This document shows, one piece after another, positions 1 to 6,845 of a stretch of 20,069 nucleotides of DNA (the first letter of the stretch is position 1; the number at the start of each line of letters is the position of its first letter). The stretch comes from a virus. A model generated the notes under the pieces. That model ran no database searches. It saw only the letters and a program-made list of their open reading frames with translations, and was not told the origin of the DNA. The stretch spans positions 1 to 20,069 of IMG/VR virus record IMGVR_UViG_3300030451_000034; one strand, given 5' to 3'. A program made the position numbers and the translations under genes.

Positions 1-341
1 ACGAGATGCTTGTACAGCAGAAAGAAGACTTCGGCTTTCAAGCCTACGTGGCACCGCGTGTGATACCTGTAGGGGGTGAGTACCACCCATACAGCATAGA
101 GCGTCTCAGCAAGGCTGGTAGGGCCGTTATGCGTGAAGCTAATCTGCCAGAGGAGTTACGACTGATGGACTTACGTAGGACAGGCACGACACAGATGGTC
201 GAAGCTGGTGTTCCTATGGGACAAATCATGTCTGTAACAGGACACAGTAACCCGCAGTCAGTGAAACCTTACATGAAGAATACGTATGCCAGTGCAAATA
301 GTGCATTGACAGCACGTAAATCACATGGTAAAAGCACTTAA
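1..341 (+). CDS. Tyrosine recombinase/integrase, C-terminal catalytic part (5' partial)
   Basis: The reading frame is open to the left window edge, so this is only the C-terminal catalytic part of the protein; the first in-frame ATG at position 6 is probably internal. Numbering from that Met, the end of a tyrosine recombinase fold is recognisable: an MDLRRT segment at residues 54-59 in place of the usual HxLRRT box, then GHS with His80, and Tyr89 exactly nine residues after that His, the spacing of the catalytic Tyr in XerC/lambda-type enzymes. Arg57 is the second catalytic Arg. The first His of the HxxR box is Met here, a departure from consensus. Enzymes of this family break and rejoin DNA through a phosphotyrosine link to integrate or resolve genomes. 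It lies directly upstream of the replication genes on the same strand. Family call is good; whether it integrates the phage is not shown, and no attP core can be recognised. Confidence 0.8.
   Translation, partial: EMLVQQKEDFGFQAYVAPRVIPVGGEYHPYSIERLSKAGRAVMREANLPEELRLMDLRRTGTTQMVEAGVPMGQIMSVTGHSNPQSVKPYMKNTYASANSALTARKSHGKST
306..334 (+). promoter_or_regulatory. Candidate sigma70 promoter upstream of primase
   Basis: TTGACA at 306-311 is a perfect -35 box, followed by a 17-bp spacer and TAAAAG at 329-334 (4 of 6 matches to TATAAT), preceded by TG at 326-327 as in an extended -10. Transcription would start near 341, at the integrase stop, and lead into the primase gene at 368. The -35 lies inside the integrase coding sequence, so chance is possible. 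Confidence 0.35.
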
Positions 342-367
342 CTGCCGCAAAGGAAAGTGATATATAC

Positions 368-1135
368 ATGGATAATATATATAACATTGTAAGTGATATG
401 GACGTACCCGTGGGTATGACCAAGCGTGTTGCTTGTCCTAACTGTGGAGAGAAGACATTCACAGTGACGAACAACATGGGTTCGCTTCTGTGGAACTGCT
501 ATCGTGCTTCTTGTGGTGTGAAGGGCGGCGCACGTGTTCGTATGAGTGCTGATGACATTCGTGCTGGCTTCGCCGGTGCAGATGACTTCGCCAAGCAGGA
601 CACGTTCAAGCTGCCCGACTACATCGTGCCACATGATTGGAACGTGGCAGAGATTGCGTGGGAGTTGTACGAACTGGACGCAGAGCAACTTGGCTTGATG
701 TATGACGTGAAGGAACACCGCATGGTTTTCCCCATCATACATGACGGCAAGGTTGTGGATGCTACAGGACGGTCACTGGGCAAGCGACTGCCTAAGTGGA
801 AGCGGTACGGAAAAAGTGGCTTGCCATACACATCAGGGTGTGGTAAGGTCGCCGTAGTTGTTGAGGACTGCTTGAGTGCAGCCGTTGTTGGTTACGGCAC
901 CTTTGTCGGGGTTGCGCTTCTAGGCACGTCTTTGCAAGAGTCGCATAAAAGGTATCTCTCGCAGTTCTCAACAGCAATCATTGCGCTAGACCCCGATGCG
1001 CTACCCAAGACTTTGCAGATGGCAAAGGAACTACGAGGACATGTGAACGATGTTCGTGTCCTTCGATTAACCGACGACCTCAAATATCGTAACCCGACAG
1101 ATATGGAGAACCTTCATGGAATTATCAATCATTAG
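368..1135 (+). CDS. DNA primase, zinc-finger plus TOPRIM, no helicase domain
   Basis: This 255-residue protein matches the primase half of T7 gp4. Residues 23-49 form a zinc-binding domain with Cys23, Cys26, Cys44 and Cys49 (C-x2-C-x17-C-x4-C), which in this family selects the template priming site. A TOPRIM core follows: VVVED at 163-167 with Glu166, and ALDPD at 206-210 with Asp208 and Asp210 as metal ligands. It makes the short RNA primers for lagging-strand synthesis. The protein ends after the TOPRIM domain, and the helicase is a separate gene that overlaps its 3' end, so the two activities joined in T7 gp4 are split here. The start ATG at 368 follows AAAGGAAAG. The call rests on both metal-binding motifs and on gene order. 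Confidence 0.9.
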   Translation: MDNIYNIVSDMDVPVGMTKRVACPNCGEKTFTVTNNMGSLLWNCYRASCGVKGGARVRMSADDIRAGFAGADDFAKQDTFKLPDYIVPHDWNVAEIAWELYELDAEQLGLMYDVKEHRMVFPIIHDGKVVDATGRSLGKRLPKWKRYGKSGLPYTSGCGKVAVVVEDCLSAAVVGYGTFVGVALLGTSLQESHKRYLSQFSTAIIALDPDALPKTLQMAKELRGHVNDVRVLRLTDDLKYRNPTDMENLHGIINH

Positions 1136-2339
1136 GAGCCTGATGGACAAGTCCTTCTACGATGACCATCGTGGCTCGAAATGTCCGCAGCGCCTGTTCA
1201 GTAAGGACGTGCGGAAGATTAAGCAGTCTATCGACACTGCTATGGACAGGTACGAGCGGAGCGTCACGCCCGACGAGATTGAAGCCCTGTTCATGTCGGA
1301 CAACCCGACACTGACTACTGCGCAGAAGCAGGCATATTCTAGCCTGTTCTCGCAGATTAAACGCGAAGAGCCTATGGGCAGCGACGTGGCACAGGAAGTG
1401 CTGTCCAAGCTGTTCCAGCAGGTCGTTGGCGAGGACGTAGCAAACATTGGCTTTGATATGGTCAATGGTGATGCGGCCAGCCTTGAGGCTCTGCGTAACC
1501 TGCTTGAGCGTTACGGTGACGACTTCATCCCCAACCTCAATATTGAGTGGGATGACATCAGTATTGAGACACTCATGGCGAAGGCTGAACTTGAAGCACG
1601 TTGGACTTTCAACATCCCAAGCGTGGCACGTAAGGTCGAGGGTGTGTCGGGTGGTCAGCTTATCGAAGTTGGCGCACGGCCTAACACTGGCAAGACATCG
1701 TTCCATGCCAGCCTGATTGCCAGCCCCGGCGGGTTTGCACATCAGGGTGCCAAGTGTATCATCTTGTGTAACGAAGAGCCTACGCACCGTGTCGGCGCAC
1801 GTTACCTTACGGCAGCAGCAGGCATGTCTGCCCGTGAAGTGCGGGACAACATGTCCAAAGCACAGGCACTGTACGCTCCTGTGATGAACAACATCAAGAT
1901 TAAGGAAGCGGGAGGTCGTGACATGGCATGGGTTGAGTCCGTATGCAAATCCTACCAGCCTGACATCCTTGTGCTTGACATGGGTGACAAGTTTGGCGTA
2001 CAGGGTTCCTTCGCTCGACAGGACGAGGCACTCAAGGCGTGTGCTATCTATGCACGTCAGATTGCCAAGACCTACGAGTGTGCCGTGTTCTACATGTCAC
2101 AGCTATCTGCAGAGGCAGAGGGTCGCGCACAGTTGAACCAGAGCATGATGGAGGGTAGCCGTACTGGTAAGGCTGCGGAAGCTGACCTGATGATACTGAT
2201 TGGCAAGTCACCAACAGTTGAGGGTCAGGAAGAAGACAGCCCCCTTCGCCATATCAACATAGTGAAGAACAAGTTGAATGGCTGGCACGGTATGGTAAAC
2301 TGTGAACTCGACTATCAGACAGCGAGGTATGAAGGATGA
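1116..2339 (+). CDS. Replicative DNA helicase, DnaB/gp4 superfamily 4
   Basis: This 407-residue protein has an N-terminal helical domain (about residues 1-150) and a RecA-like ATPase core. Walker A is GARPNTGKTS at residues 186-195; Walker B is DILVLD at 283-288; FYMSQLSAEAEGR near 327-339 fits the DNA-binding/sensor region of SF4 helicases. It should unwind duplex DNA as a hexameric ring and work with the separate primase upstream. Two starts are possible: ATG 1116, with GGAG seven bases upstream and a 20-base overlap with the primase, or ATG 1143, with AGGAG four bases upstream and no overlap. I chose 1116 because the extra residues (MELSIIRSL) look like the start of the N-terminal helix. 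The 3' end overlaps the polymerase start as ATGA. Function is secure; the start is less so. Confidence 0.9.
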   Translation: MELSIIRSLMDKSFYDDHRGSKCPQRLFSKDVRKIKQSIDTAMDRYERSVTPDEIEALFMSDNPTLTTAQKQAYSSLFSQIKREEPMGSDVAQEVLSKLFQQVVGEDVANIGFDMVNGDAASLEALRNLLERYGDDFIPNLNIEWDDISIETLMAKAELEARWTFNIPSVARKVEGVSGGQLIEVGARPNTGKTSFHASLIASPGGFAHQGAKCIILCNEEPTHRVGARYLTAAAGMSAREVRDNMSKAQALYAPVMNNIKIKEAGGRDMAWVESVCKSYQPDILVLDMGDKFGVQGSFARQDEALKACAIYARQIAKTYECAVFYMSQLSAEAEGRAQLNQSMMEGSRTGKAAEADLMILIGKSPTVEGQEEDSPLRHINIVKNKLNGWHGMVNCELDYQTARYEG

Positions 2340-4378
2340 AGATAACACTTGATGTAGAGAACACCGTCACCAAGCGTGATGGTAAGATGCACCTTGACCC
2401 ATTCGAGCCAGACAATACGCTGGTCATGGTGGGTATGCTGACTGACCAAGGCCAGTGTCTGACGTTCCCATTTGACCACGCTGACCGTCCTAATCAGGAC
2501 GACTACTATGAGCGTGTGCAGATGATGCTGGATGAAGCTACCGTGCTTATCTGCCACAACGCAGCGCATGACTTGCTGTGGCTGTGGGAGTCAGGCTTCA
2601 AGTACGACGGCCCTGTGTTTGACACGATGCTGGCAGAGTATGTCCTGCAGCGTGGGCAGAAGCAGCCGCTGTCGCTTGAGGCATGTGCAGAGCGTTACGA
2701 ACTGGACACCAAGAAGCAGGATACCCTCAAGGAGTATTTTGCCAAGGGTGTTAGCACTCGTGACATTCCGTACAACGAATTGACAGAGTATCTTATTGCG
2801 GACCTTGAAGCTACGCAACAGCTTTCTGACAAGCAGATGCTGCGCCTTAATCGTCAGGAGGATGCCGGTCTCAAGGGTACGGTGGAACTCACCAATCAAG
2901 TTGCTGTGTGTCTGTCGCGCATCTATCAGCGTGGTTTTGCTGTGGACCTGAATGCACTGGACACAGTGCGCGAAGAGTTTGAGCAAGAGCGTGATGACCT
3001 TGAGCGTGACTTGCAAGCCCATGTACGTAGACTGATGGGTGACACCCCTATCAACCTGAACAGCCCAGAACAACTGTCGTGGGTTGTGTACAGTCGCAAG
3101 GTTACAGACAAGCAGTATTGGGGCAACAGCATTGACCCCTATCAGTCGGACAACACCTTTCGCGGGTTGATGAATGAACTGACTGAGCGATTGTACAAGA
3201 CTAAGGCAACACAGTGCCGTGAGTGTAATGGCTCCGGTCAAGTACGAAAGGTGAAGAAAGATGGAACACCATTTGCACGAACTAATAAATGTACATCATG
3301 TGGTGGGGCTGGTTATCATCTTGTGGCTGGCAAAGAGTTGGCTGGACTAAAGTTTAAACCACCCGGCCCGAAGTGGGCTAGTGCCAATGGGTTCAGCACA
3401 AGCAAGCAGAACCTTGAGACACTGGAGAAAGCAGCACGTGTCAAAGGAATGACAGATGCTGTTGACTTCTTGTCAAAGGTTCGACGCCTGTCTGCTGTAG
3501 ATACATACCTGTCGTCCTTCGTGGATGGCATCCGTATGTACACCAAGCAAGATGGTAAGCTGCACGTCCGTTTGACACAGCACATGACATCGACAGGCAG
3601 GTTCAGTGGTCGTGACCCTAACATGCAGAACATGCCACGTGGCGGTACGTTTCCTGTTAAGAAGGTATTCGTGTCCCGCTTTGATGGTGGTAAGATTATG
3701 GAAGCAGACTTTGCACAGCTTGAGTTTCGTGCTGCTGCTTATCTCTCACAGGATGGAGTTGCAATTGAAGAAGTATCTACTGGGTTTGATGTACACTCAT
3801 ATACCGCTAAAGTTATTACCGACGCTGGTCAACCTACGGATAGGCAGACTGCGAAGGCTCACACGTTTGCACCGCTTTATGGCGCAACAGGCTTTGGGAG
3901 AACGGCAGCGGAAGCAGAGTATTACACGCACTTCACGGAGAAATACGAGGGTATCGGGTTATGGCATTCCAGATTGGCTAAAGAAGCTATAGCCACTGGC
4001 AAGATTACCACGCCTTCTGGTCGTGAGTTTGCCTTCCCTGATGTGGTGCGTAAGCCAAATGGCCGTGTGTCCCACTTCACACAGATAAAGAACTACCCTG
4101 TGCAGTCTTTCGCTACTGCGGACATTGTTCCGATTGCACTGCTGCACATTGATAAACTGCTTGACGGTATGCAGTCTTGTGTGGTAAATACTGTGCATGA
4201 CTCAATCGTCGTTGACGTTCACCCAGATGAAGAAAGGAGAGTTATCGACATAATACACCAGACAAACAAGGAGTTGCCTGATTTGATTACTATACGTTGG
4301 GGGTTAGTATTCAATGTACCACTACTACTAGAGGCAAAAATTGGCCCCAACTGGCTTGACACGAAAGATGTGTCGTGA
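2336..4378 (+). CDS. Family A DNA polymerase with 3'-5' exonuclease and DnaJ-like zinc module
   Basis: This 680-residue protein is the replicative polymerase. Proofreading exonuclease motifs are intact: Asp6 and Glu8 (DVE), Asn75/Asp79 (HNAAHD), Tyr152/Asp156 (YLIAD). There is no 5'-nuclease domain. Polymerase motif A is ADFAQLEFR (457-465, catalytic Asp458), motif B has Arg503, Lys507, Phe511 and Tyr515 in R-x3-K-x3-F-x3-Y spacing, and motif C is HDS with His621 and Asp622. Between the thumb motifs INLNSPEQL (239-247) and FSTSKQNLETL (353-363) sits a roughly 100-residue insertion with two DnaJ-type zinc knuckles, CRECNGSG (294-301) and CTSCGGAG (319-326). A partial DnaJ central domain in a phage PolA is a known trait of HMO-2011-type phages. 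The gene starts by ATGA overlap with the helicase. Phe511 corresponds to E. coli Pol I Phe762, which affects nucleotide discrimination. Confidence 0.96.
   Translation: MKITLDVENTVTKRDGKMHLDPFEPDNTLVMVGMLTDQGQCLTFPFDHADRPNQDDYYERVQMMLDEATVLICHNAAHDLLWLWESGFKYDGPVFDTMLAEYVLQRGQKQPLSLEACAERYELDTKKQDTLKEYFAKGVSTRDIPYNELTEYLIADLEATQQLSDKQMLRLNRQEDAGLKGTVELTNQVAVCLSRIYQRGFAVDLNALDTVREEFEQERDDLERDLQAHVRRLMGDTPINLNSPEQLSWVVYSRKVTDKQYWGNSIDPYQSDNTFRGLMNELTERLYKTKATQCRECNGSGQVRKVKKDGTPFARTNKCTSCGGAGYHLVAGKELAGLKFKPPGPKWASANGFSTSKQNLETLEKAARVKGMTDAVDFLSKVRRLSAVDTYLSSFVDGIRMYTKQDGKLHVRLTQHMTSTGRFSGRDPNMQNMPRGGTFPVKKVFVSRFDGGKIMEADFAQLEFRAAAYLSQDGVAIEEVSTGFDVHSYTAKVITDAGQPTDRQTAKAHTFAPLYGATGFGRTAAEAEYYTHFTEKYEGIGLWHSRLAKEAIATGKITTPSGREFAFPDVVRKPNGRVSHFTQIKNYPVQSFATADIVPIALLHIDKLLDGMQSCVVNTVHDSIVVDVHPDEERRVIDIIHQTNKELPDLITIRWGLVFNVPLLLEAKIGPNWLDTKDVS
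3215..3313 (+). other. DnaJ-type CxxCxGxG zinc-knuckle pair inside the DNA polymerase
   Basis: These bases encode polymerase residues 294-326, holding CRECNGSG and CTSCGGAG separated by a basic 17-residue linker. Each is a textbook CxxCxGxG repeat as in the cysteine-rich domain of DnaJ. DnaJ has four such repeats binding two zinc ions; two repeats here would bind one. The module lies in the thumb, where it could contact duplex DNA or a processivity partner; that role is inference. It is not evidence of chaperone activity, since no J domain or HPD motif is present. Confidence 0.9.
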
Positions 4379-4384
4379 TATAAC
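4356..4384 (+). promoter_or_regulatory. Strong sigma70-type promoter before the SSB-like gene
   Basis: TTGACA at 4356-4361 (perfect -35), a 17-bp spacer, and TATAAC at 4379-4384 (5 of 6 matches to TATAAT). The predicted start near 4391 would give a leader of about 29 bases carrying the GAGGAG ribosome binding site of the gene at 4420. The -35 lies in the last codons of the polymerase gene and the -10 straddles one of the few true gaps in this module. A short inverted repeat, GACAC/GTGTC at 4358-4362 and 4370-4374, overlaps the -35 and spacer and could be an operator or chance. Confidence 0.6.
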
Positions 4385-4419
4385 TAGGACTTTCCAACTC
4401 AAAAGAGGAGTATAAACAC

Positions 4420-5313
4420 ATGGAACTGACAACTATTGACACTAACAACTATGCCGCTATGGCGAAGGCTATGGGCATTGCAAACGAGACTGCTGGTGAG
4501 CGCAAGCAAGCCAGCACCCTTGCTCGTCTGCGCATCAATCACTCACCTGTCATGGGTGAGGCAGAGGTGAACGGCAAGAACGTAAACATGGAAGTGATAG
4601 CCGGTGGCACCTACCGTCTGGAAGTACCAGATGGGCCAACCTACTACGCAGAGTCGGTGAAGATTCGTCCGTACCTGCAACGCTTCATGTACAAGCGTTT
4701 TGTCCGTGGCATGGGTGACAGCCCTAACCGCTATGTGAAGACTGTCATGGCGGATAACCTGAACATCGACCTCAAGGACAATGATGGTGGGTTCAACTGT
4801 GGTAAACCCGCTGGCTACATCCAAGACTTCAAGTCCCTGCCTGAGAAGACGCAGGAACTTATCAAGCAGATTAAGCGTGTTCGCGTTGTGCTTGGTACAG
4901 TCGAACTGGTCAATGCCACAGATGCATCAGGCAATCCTGTGGAAGTAGACGAGACTGCCTTTATCTGGGAAGTCGATAACCGTGACGCCTTTAAGAACGT
5001 GGGCGGTGCGTTTACCCAGCTTGCTAAGATGAAGCGTCTGCCTGTGCAGCATCTGATTACTGCGAATACAGAGGAGCGTAAGATTCCTACTGGTGCAGTG
5101 TTCTATCTGCCTGTGGTATCTCTGGACGTTACCAAGACACTTGAACTGACCGATAAGGAACAGGGCATGTTTGGTGACTTCATGCAGTGGGTGAACAACT
5201 ACAACGAGTACATCATCAATGCATGGGCAGAGAAAGCTAACTCACACGACGACGAAGATGACGAGGCCATTGTAGACGGCATCGTTGATATCGAAGTAGA
5301 AGAGGTAGCGTAA
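4420..5313 (+). CDS. Putative phage single-stranded DNA-binding protein (acidic C-terminal tail)
   Basis: This 297-residue protein is not recognised as a known family with certainty. Its body mixes beta-strand-like stretches (about residues 45-80) with basic and aromatic residues, including a YLQRFMYKRFVRG segment (85-97) suited to binding nucleic acid. It ends in a strongly acidic tail, DDEDDEAIVDGIVDIEVEEVA, of the kind that T7 gp2.5, T4 gp32 and bacterial SSB use to recruit partners and block nonspecific binding. It lies between polymerase and exonuclease, where many phages keep their SSB or recombination mediator. It has its own near-consensus promoter and a clear GAGGAG site nine bases before ATG 4420, fitting a protein needed in bulk. 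The SSB role is inference; a RecT/Erf-like annealing protein is the main alternative. Confidence 0.5.
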   Translation: MELTTIDTNNYAAMAKAMGIANETAGERKQASTLARLRINHSPVMGEAEVNGKNVNMEVIAGGTYRLEVPDGPTYYAESVKIRPYLQRFMYKRFVRGMGDSPNRYVKTVMADNLNIDLKDNDGGFNCGKPAGYIQDFKSLPEKTQELIKQIKRVRVVLGTVELVNATDASGNPVEVDETAFIWEVDNRDAFKNVGGAFTQLAKMKRLPVQHLITANTEERKIPTGAVFYLPVVSLDVTKTLELTDKEQGMFGDFMQWVNNYNEYIINAWAEKANSHDDEDDEAIVDGIVDIEVEEVA

Positions 5314-6173
5314 TGAACCACCCTGCTGAACTGGCGTTGCACCAGTACATGGAGAATGCTGCTAAGGGTAAGTCCACCATGTCAGTGGAAACTATCCGGC
5401 AAGTAGGTCTTGATGTAGTGGCTGCACTTGGACGCCAGTTTGGTGGGGGCAATAAGCGTGACGAGTTTGGCTTGCGTATGTCAAACGTGGGTAGGCCAAC
5501 TTGTCAGCTTTGGTTTGAGAAGAACGAACCAGAGAAGGCATTGCCCCTACCAACTACATTCGTGATGAATATGATGATTGGAGACATCGTGGAAGCTGTC
5601 TTCAAGGGACTTCTAAAAGAAGCGGGGGTGAAATATGAAGACGATAAGAAAGTTACACTTGATCTTGACAATGGCACATCCATCTCTGGCACATATGATA
5701 TTGTTATTGATGGTGCTGTTGATGATGTTAAGTCTGCATCAAACTGGTCCTACAATAACAAGTTTGAATCCTTCGACACTCTTAGACAGGGTGATGCTTT
5801 CGGGTATGTAGCACAGCTTGCTGGCTACGCGAAGGCTTCCGGCAAACGTGCCGGTGGATGGTGGGTAGTGAACAAAGCCAATGGCGAGTTCAAGTATGTA
5901 CCAGCTACAGGTATTGACATTGACCAAGAGGTAGTCCATATTAAGCAAACGGCTGACACGCTGGAAGAGAACAGGTTTGAGCGTTGCTTCGATGCTGTAC
6001 CGGAGAAGTTCCGGGGCAAAGAGACAGGCAACATGGTTCTCACCACAGAGTGTGGGTTCTGTCGCTATCGGTTCGCCTGTTGGCCGGGGCTTGAAGAACG
6101 CCCAGCCGTAATGTCACAGGCAAAGCAACCTAAGACGGTTGCATATGTATCACTAGCAGAGGAGTATAAATAA
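5313..6173 (+). CDS. Cas4-like PD-(D/E)XK exonuclease with probable 4Fe-4S cluster
   Basis: This 286-residue protein has the RecB/Cas4 nuclease layout: GTYDIVIDG with Asp129, VDDVK with Asp138 and Lys140 (the D-x-K core), and QLAGY with Gln168 and Tyr172 (the RecB QxxxY motif). Four cysteines are placed as in iron-sulfur nucleases of the Cas4/AddB type: Cys64 before the nuclease core and Cys247, Cys250 and Cys256 after it. It probably degrades one strand of duplex ends for recombination or host DNA recycling, the slot of T7 gp6. It starts by TAATG overlap with the SSB-like gene, so the two are likely made together. A role in CRISPR adaptation is not suggested, as there is no cas1, cas2 or array. 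Confidence 0.85.
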   Translation: MNHPAELALHQYMENAAKGKSTMSVETIRQVGLDVVAALGRQFGGGNKRDEFGLRMSNVGRPTCQLWFEKNEPEKALPLPTTFVMNMMIGDIVEAVFKGLLKEAGVKYEDDKKVTLDLDNGTSISGTYDIVIDGAVDDVKSASNWSYNNKFESFDTLRQGDAFGYVAQLAGYAKASGKRAGGWWVVNKANGEFKYVPATGIDIDQEVVHIKQTADTLEENRFERCFDAVPEKFRGKETGNMVLTTECGFCRYRFACWPGLEERPAVMSQAKQPKTVAYVSLAEEYK

Positions 6174-6388
6174 TGAGTGAAGACATGGATACGTTGCTTG
6201 AAGAGATAAAAGCAACAGAAAAACACCTAGCAGAACTACGTGAAGAATATCGTGAGCGTAAGACAGCAGGTGTACGTGCTGCAATAGAGGCACGTGCAGA
6301 AGCAGATAAAGTGCTGCGTGAAGAATTGAAAGCTATCGGGTATCGTGACTTTACCCGTACCTTGGGTATCCACCGGCGACTAATCTAG
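6173..6388 (+). CDS. Small coiled-coil protein, unknown function
   Basis: This 71-residue protein begins by TAATG overlap with the exonuclease gene and ends by TAGTG overlap with endonuclease I. Residues 1-30 form a highly charged heptad-like helix (TLLEEIKATEKHLAELREEYRE), and a second charged helix covers about 35-55; the last 15 residues are basic and end in HRRLI. The layout suggests a homodimer with a basic end, perhaps DNA-binding, but no family is recognised. Its place between two nucleases suggests a part in DNA metabolism, which is inference. Confidence 0.7.
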   Translation: MSEDMDTLLEEIKATEKHLAELREEYRERKTAGVRAAIEARAEADKVLREELKAIGYRDFTRTLGIHRRLI

Positions 6389-6843
6389 TGCCTAATCACG
6401 CAGCATTTCGTGCAGCACGAAAGTATGGATATAGGAGTGGGCTTGAACACAAATTGTCGGTCTACCTTGACGAACTCAAAGTTAAGTATGACTATGAGAA
6501 GGTTAAGATTGAATGGGAAGACCTTGCGTACCGCACCTATACTCCAGACTTCGTGCTGGACAACGGTATCATCATTGAGACGAAGGGCATGTTCACTGCA
6601 GCAGATAGACGCAAGCATCTTGCAATCAAGAAGCAGCATCCCAAGCTGGATATACGCTTTGTCTTTGAGAACAGTAGACGTAAGCTACGTAAAGGGGCTA
6701 AGTCAACCTATGCGGAATGGTGTATCAAGTATGGGTTCAAATACTATGACCGCATCATTCCAGAGGATTGGCTGAAAGAGAAGGGAAAGAACAAGCACCC
6801 CAAGTTCATCAAGTTCACTGGAACCAAAGTAAAAAGGAGATAG
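6388..6843 (+). CDS. Endonuclease I, T7 gp3-like Holliday junction resolvase
   Basis: At 151 residues this is nearly the length of T7 endonuclease I (149). The PD-(D/E)XK active site is complete and in register with T7: Glu20 in RSGLE, Asp54 in YTPDF, Glu64 and Lys66 in IIETKG (T7: Glu20, Asp55, Glu65, Lys67). The enzyme cuts four-way junctions and branched DNA, resolving replication intermediates before packaging and, in T7, helping to break down host DNA. The start is GTG 6388, overlapping the stop of the coiled-coil gene; the Ser-Gly-Leu-Glu box directly after the N-terminus supports this start. The basic C-terminus (KFTGTKVKRR) fits DNA binding. It precedes an AAAAAGGAGA ribosome site for the next gene. 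Confidence 0.93.
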   Translation: MPNHAAFRAARKYGYRSGLEHKLSVYLDELKVKYDYEKVKIEWEDLAYRTYTPDFVLDNGIIIETKGMFTAADRRKHLAIKKQHPKLDIRFVFENSRRKLRKGAKSTYAEWCIKYGFKYYDRIIPEDWLKEKGKNKHPKFIKFTGTKVKRR

Positions 6844-6845
6844 CA

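Noticed and set aside
1125-1787. 220-residue open frame on the - strand
   Set aside because: It lies wholly opposite the helicase Walker A region, has no ribosome site or family motif, and its composition is that of a shadow frame.
2591-3241. 216-residue open frame on the - strand
   Set aside because: Antisense to the polymerase exonuclease domain, whose motifs are all intact; no recognisable domain.
3215-3313. DnaJ chaperone gene or fusion
   Set aside because: Only two CxxCxGxG motifs are present, without J domain or HPD motif, and they lie in the middle of one polymerase frame.
4436-4441. TTGACA inside the start of the SSB-like gene as a promoter
   Set aside because: No plausible -10 element at 16-18 bp downstream.
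6768-6845. TTG start extending the 117-residue gene upstream
   Set aside because: It would overlap endonuclease I by 76 bases; ATG 6846 has a strong AAGGAGA site.
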